From Hyphomicrobiales bacterium (lineage in GTDB: Bacteria; Pseudomonadota; Alphaproteobacteria; Parvibaculales; Parvibaculaceae), in assembly GCA_015655095.1 (NCBI GenBank), contig JAATFR010000213.1, forward strand, positions 1-7,238: a stretch of 7,238 nt of DNA, in the 5' to 3' direction. Shown here in pieces: positions 5,856 through 7,238 of the stretch (position 1 is the first letter of the stretch; each line of letters opens with the position of its first letter). Made by a program: the position numbers and the translations under genes. The notes beneath the pieces were generated by a model that saw only the letters and a program-made list of their open reading frames with translations, was not told where the DNA came from and did not search any database.

Positions 5856-6782
5856 ATGGCCGATATCACCGCGAGCATGGTGAAGGAGCTGCGCGAAAAG
5901 ACCGGCGCAGGCATGATGGATTGTAAGGGCGCTCTCGTCGAAACGAGTGGCGACATGGAAGCGGCCATTGACTGGCTGCGCACGAAGGGCCTGGCCAAGG
6001 CCGCCAAGAAGTCCGGCCGCATCGCGGCTGAGGGACTTGTCGGCGCGGTCACCAGCGGCACCACGGGCGCGCTGGTCGAGGTTAATTCCGAGACGGACTT
6101 CGTGGCTCGCAACGCCGATTTCCAGACGATGGTCGGGACGGTCGCGAAACTGGCGCTCGATTCGGATGGCGATCTTGAGCTGCTGCTCGGCACCCAGGTG
6201 CCTGGCGCGGACAAGGCTGTGAAAGAGCATGTGGCCGAACTGGTAGGCACCATCGGCGAAAACATGAACGTGCGCCGCGTGGCGACGATCAGCGTCGAGA
6301 AGGGCGTTGTCGCCGCCTATGTGCACAACCAGATCATGCCGGGCCTTGGCAAGATCGGCGTGCTTGTCGGCCTTGAGTCCACGGGCGACCAGCAGAAGCT
6401 GGCCGAGCTTGGCAAGCAGATAGCCATGCACATCGCGGCGACGAGCCCGCTGGCCCTGACCCGCGAAGAGGTGGACCCCGAGGTCGCCGAGCGCGAGAAG
6501 GCCGTGCTGATCGCCGAGGCGCGTGAATCGGGCCGCCCTGAAAACATCATCGAAAAGATGGTCGAGGGCCGGATGCGCAAGTTCTTCGAGGAAGTCGTGC
6601 TGCTGTCGCAGGCCTTCGTCATGAACCCCGACCACACCGTCGAGGCCGCGATCAAGAACGCCGAGGCCAGTGTCGGCGCGCCGGTCAAGATTGTGGGCTT
6701 TGTCCGCTATTCACTGGGCGAGGGCATCGCCAAGGAAGAAAGCGACTTTGCGGCGGAAGTCGCCGCTGCCGCCAAGGGCTGA
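5856..6782 (+). CDS. tsf: Translation elongation factor Ts
   Basis: A 308-residue EF-Ts, the nucleotide exchange factor that releases GDP from EF-Tu in the cytoplasm. The N-terminal UBA-like domain (about 1-50) contains MVKELREKTGAGMMDCKGAL, the first EF-Ts signature. TDFVARN (80-86) is the second signature and carries the Asp-Phe pair that inserts into EF-Tu near the bound Mg2+. The core continues to a C-terminal segment with NPDHTVEAAIKNAEASVGAPVKIVGFVRYSLGEG. Length is normal for bacteria. GAGG (5844-5847), 8 bases before ATG 5856, is the ribosome binding site. The gene sits between rpsB and pyrH, as in most bacteria. Confidence 0.99.
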   Translation: MADITASMVKELREKTGAGMMDCKGALVETSGDMEAAIDWLRTKGLAKAAKKSGRIAAEGLVGAVTSGTTGALVEVNSETDFVARNADFQTMVGTVAKLALDSDGDLELLLGTQVPGADKAVKEHVAELVGTIGENMNVRRVATISVEKGVVAAYVHNQIMPGLGKIGVLVGLESTGDQQKLAELGKQIAMHIAATSPLALTREEVDPEVAEREKAVLIAEARESGRPENIIEKMVEGRMRKFFEEVVLLSQAFVMNPDHTVEAAIKNAEASVGAPVKIVGFVRYSLGEGIAKEESDFAAEVAAAAKG

Positions 6783-6795
6783 TGCTTGAGAACAA

Positions 6796-6829
6796 CACAG
6801 CGGAAGCGTCTCCCGGCGCTCCCGCTGTG
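6796..6829 (+). terminator. Hairpin in the tsf-pyrH gap, without T run
   Basis: CACAGCGG (6796-6803) pairs with CCGCTGTG (6822-6829). After an A/C mismatch, AGCG (6805-6808) pairs with CGCT (6817-6820); the loop is TCTCCCGG. The stem is strong (12 bp in all), but the following GCGATGTAAAAG lacks a T run, so it is more likely an mRNA-stabilising or processing hairpin, or a weak or Rho-assisted terminator, than a true intrinsic terminator. It begins 14 bases after the tsf stop. Confidence 0.45.
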
Positions 6830-6922
6830 GCGATGTAAAAGCCTTCGTCCGGGCATTGATCCATCGCCAAGGGCAAGGAGCCGCGTTATTGTCCGGTGCC
6901 CAGCCACCAATAGAGGCGATTC

Positions 6923-7238
6923 ATGACCCAGACCTCGATGATGCCTGCCACGGCCTCCACCACCTCCCGCTACAAGCGGGTGCTGCTCAAGGTATCGGGC
7001 GAGGCCCTGATGGGGGAGCAGGAATATGGCATTGATGTCGGCGTCGTCGACCGGATTGCCAACGAGATCAAGCAGGCCATCGACATAGGCGTAGAGGTCT
7101 GCCTCGTCATCGGCGGTGGCAATATTTTCCGCGGCCTTTCGGGCGCAGCGTCAGGTATGGAGCGGGCCAGCGCCGATTATATGGGCATGCTCGCCACCGT
7201 CATGAACGCGCTCGCGATGCAGAATTCGCTTGAGCGCA
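6923..7238 (+). CDS. pyrH: UMP kinase, N-terminal part (3' end outside window)
   Basis: The first 105 residues of a bacterial UMP kinase (EC 2.7.4.22), which phosphorylates UMP to UDP in pyrimidine nucleotide synthesis; in bacteria it is a hexameric amino acid kinase-fold enzyme regulated by GTP and UTP. The P-loop-like start YKRVLLKVSGEAL (17-29) with Lys23, the GGGN motif (64-67) followed by IFRGL, and GMERASADYMGMLATVMNALAMQ (78-100) are all characteristic. AGAGG (6912-6916) lies 6 bases before ATG 6923. The first 16 residues, rich in Thr, Ser and Met, are a little longer than usual before the conserved start; later ATGs at 6938 and 6941 would shorten this. The reading frame runs off the window end. 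It is co-oriented with tsf and probably co-transcribed. Confidence 0.98.
   Translation, partial: MTQTSMMPATASTTSRYKRVLLKVSGEALMGEQEYGIDVGVVDRIANEIKQAIDIGVEVCLVIGGGNIFRGLSGAASGMERASADYMGMLATVMNALAMQNSLER

Noticed and set aside
5835..6635. 266-codon open frame on the - strand opposite tsf
   Set aside because: It is a shadow of tsf, His/Ala/Asp-rich with no family features.

Overview
The window looks like chromosomal DNA from an alphaproteobacterium. The DNA is GC-rich. The gene order rpsB-tsf-pyrH is the usual bacterial order, and the encoded S2, EF-Ts and PyrH proteins have alphaproteobacterial-type sequences (for example S2 beginning MALPDFTMRQLLEAG). The CysH fragment is of the iron-sulfur APS-reductase type common in that class. 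I cannot fix the order or genus from the sequence alone. All convincing genes are on the + strand.

Layout. (1) Positions 2-268 hold the 3' end of cysH, an assimilatory sulfate reduction gene. (2) Positions 359-443 are a complete tRNA-Leu(GAG) with an encoded CCA end, a plausible promoter upstream and a clear intrinsic terminator downstream (482-511). (3) Positions 576-1544 encode an exported six-bladed Kelch propeller of unknown function. (4) Positions 1562-4585 hold a small catabolic cluster: isovaleryl-CoA dehydrogenase, a flavin-reductase-like FMN-binding protein and an acetyl-CoA acetyltransferase. Two of the three enzymes fit leucine degradation: isovaleryl-CoA is oxidised to 3-methylcrotonyl-CoA, and the acetoacetate formed at the end of the pathway can, after activation to acetoacetyl-CoA, be split by the thiolase. 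The middle enzymes (methylcrotonyl-CoA carboxylase, hydratase, HMG-CoA lyase) are not in the window. A 38-codon ORF overlaps the thiolase stop by ATGA and may be the stump of a lost gene. (5) Positions 4699-4970 form a long non-coding leader before rpsB, with a candidate promoter and foldable segments, one of which could mask the rpsB ribosome binding site. (6) Positions 4971-7238 hold the translation operon: rpsB (ribosomal protein S2), tsf (EF-Ts) and the 5' part of pyrH (UMP kinase, cut by the window end). Strong GC hairpins lie in both intergenic gaps.

Overall this is mostly an ordinary housekeeping region. I see no CRISPR array, insertion sequence, phage gene or defence system. The items most worth a second look are the rpsB leader, the truncated ORF at 4582-4698 and the Kelch protein of unknown role beside leucine catabolism.
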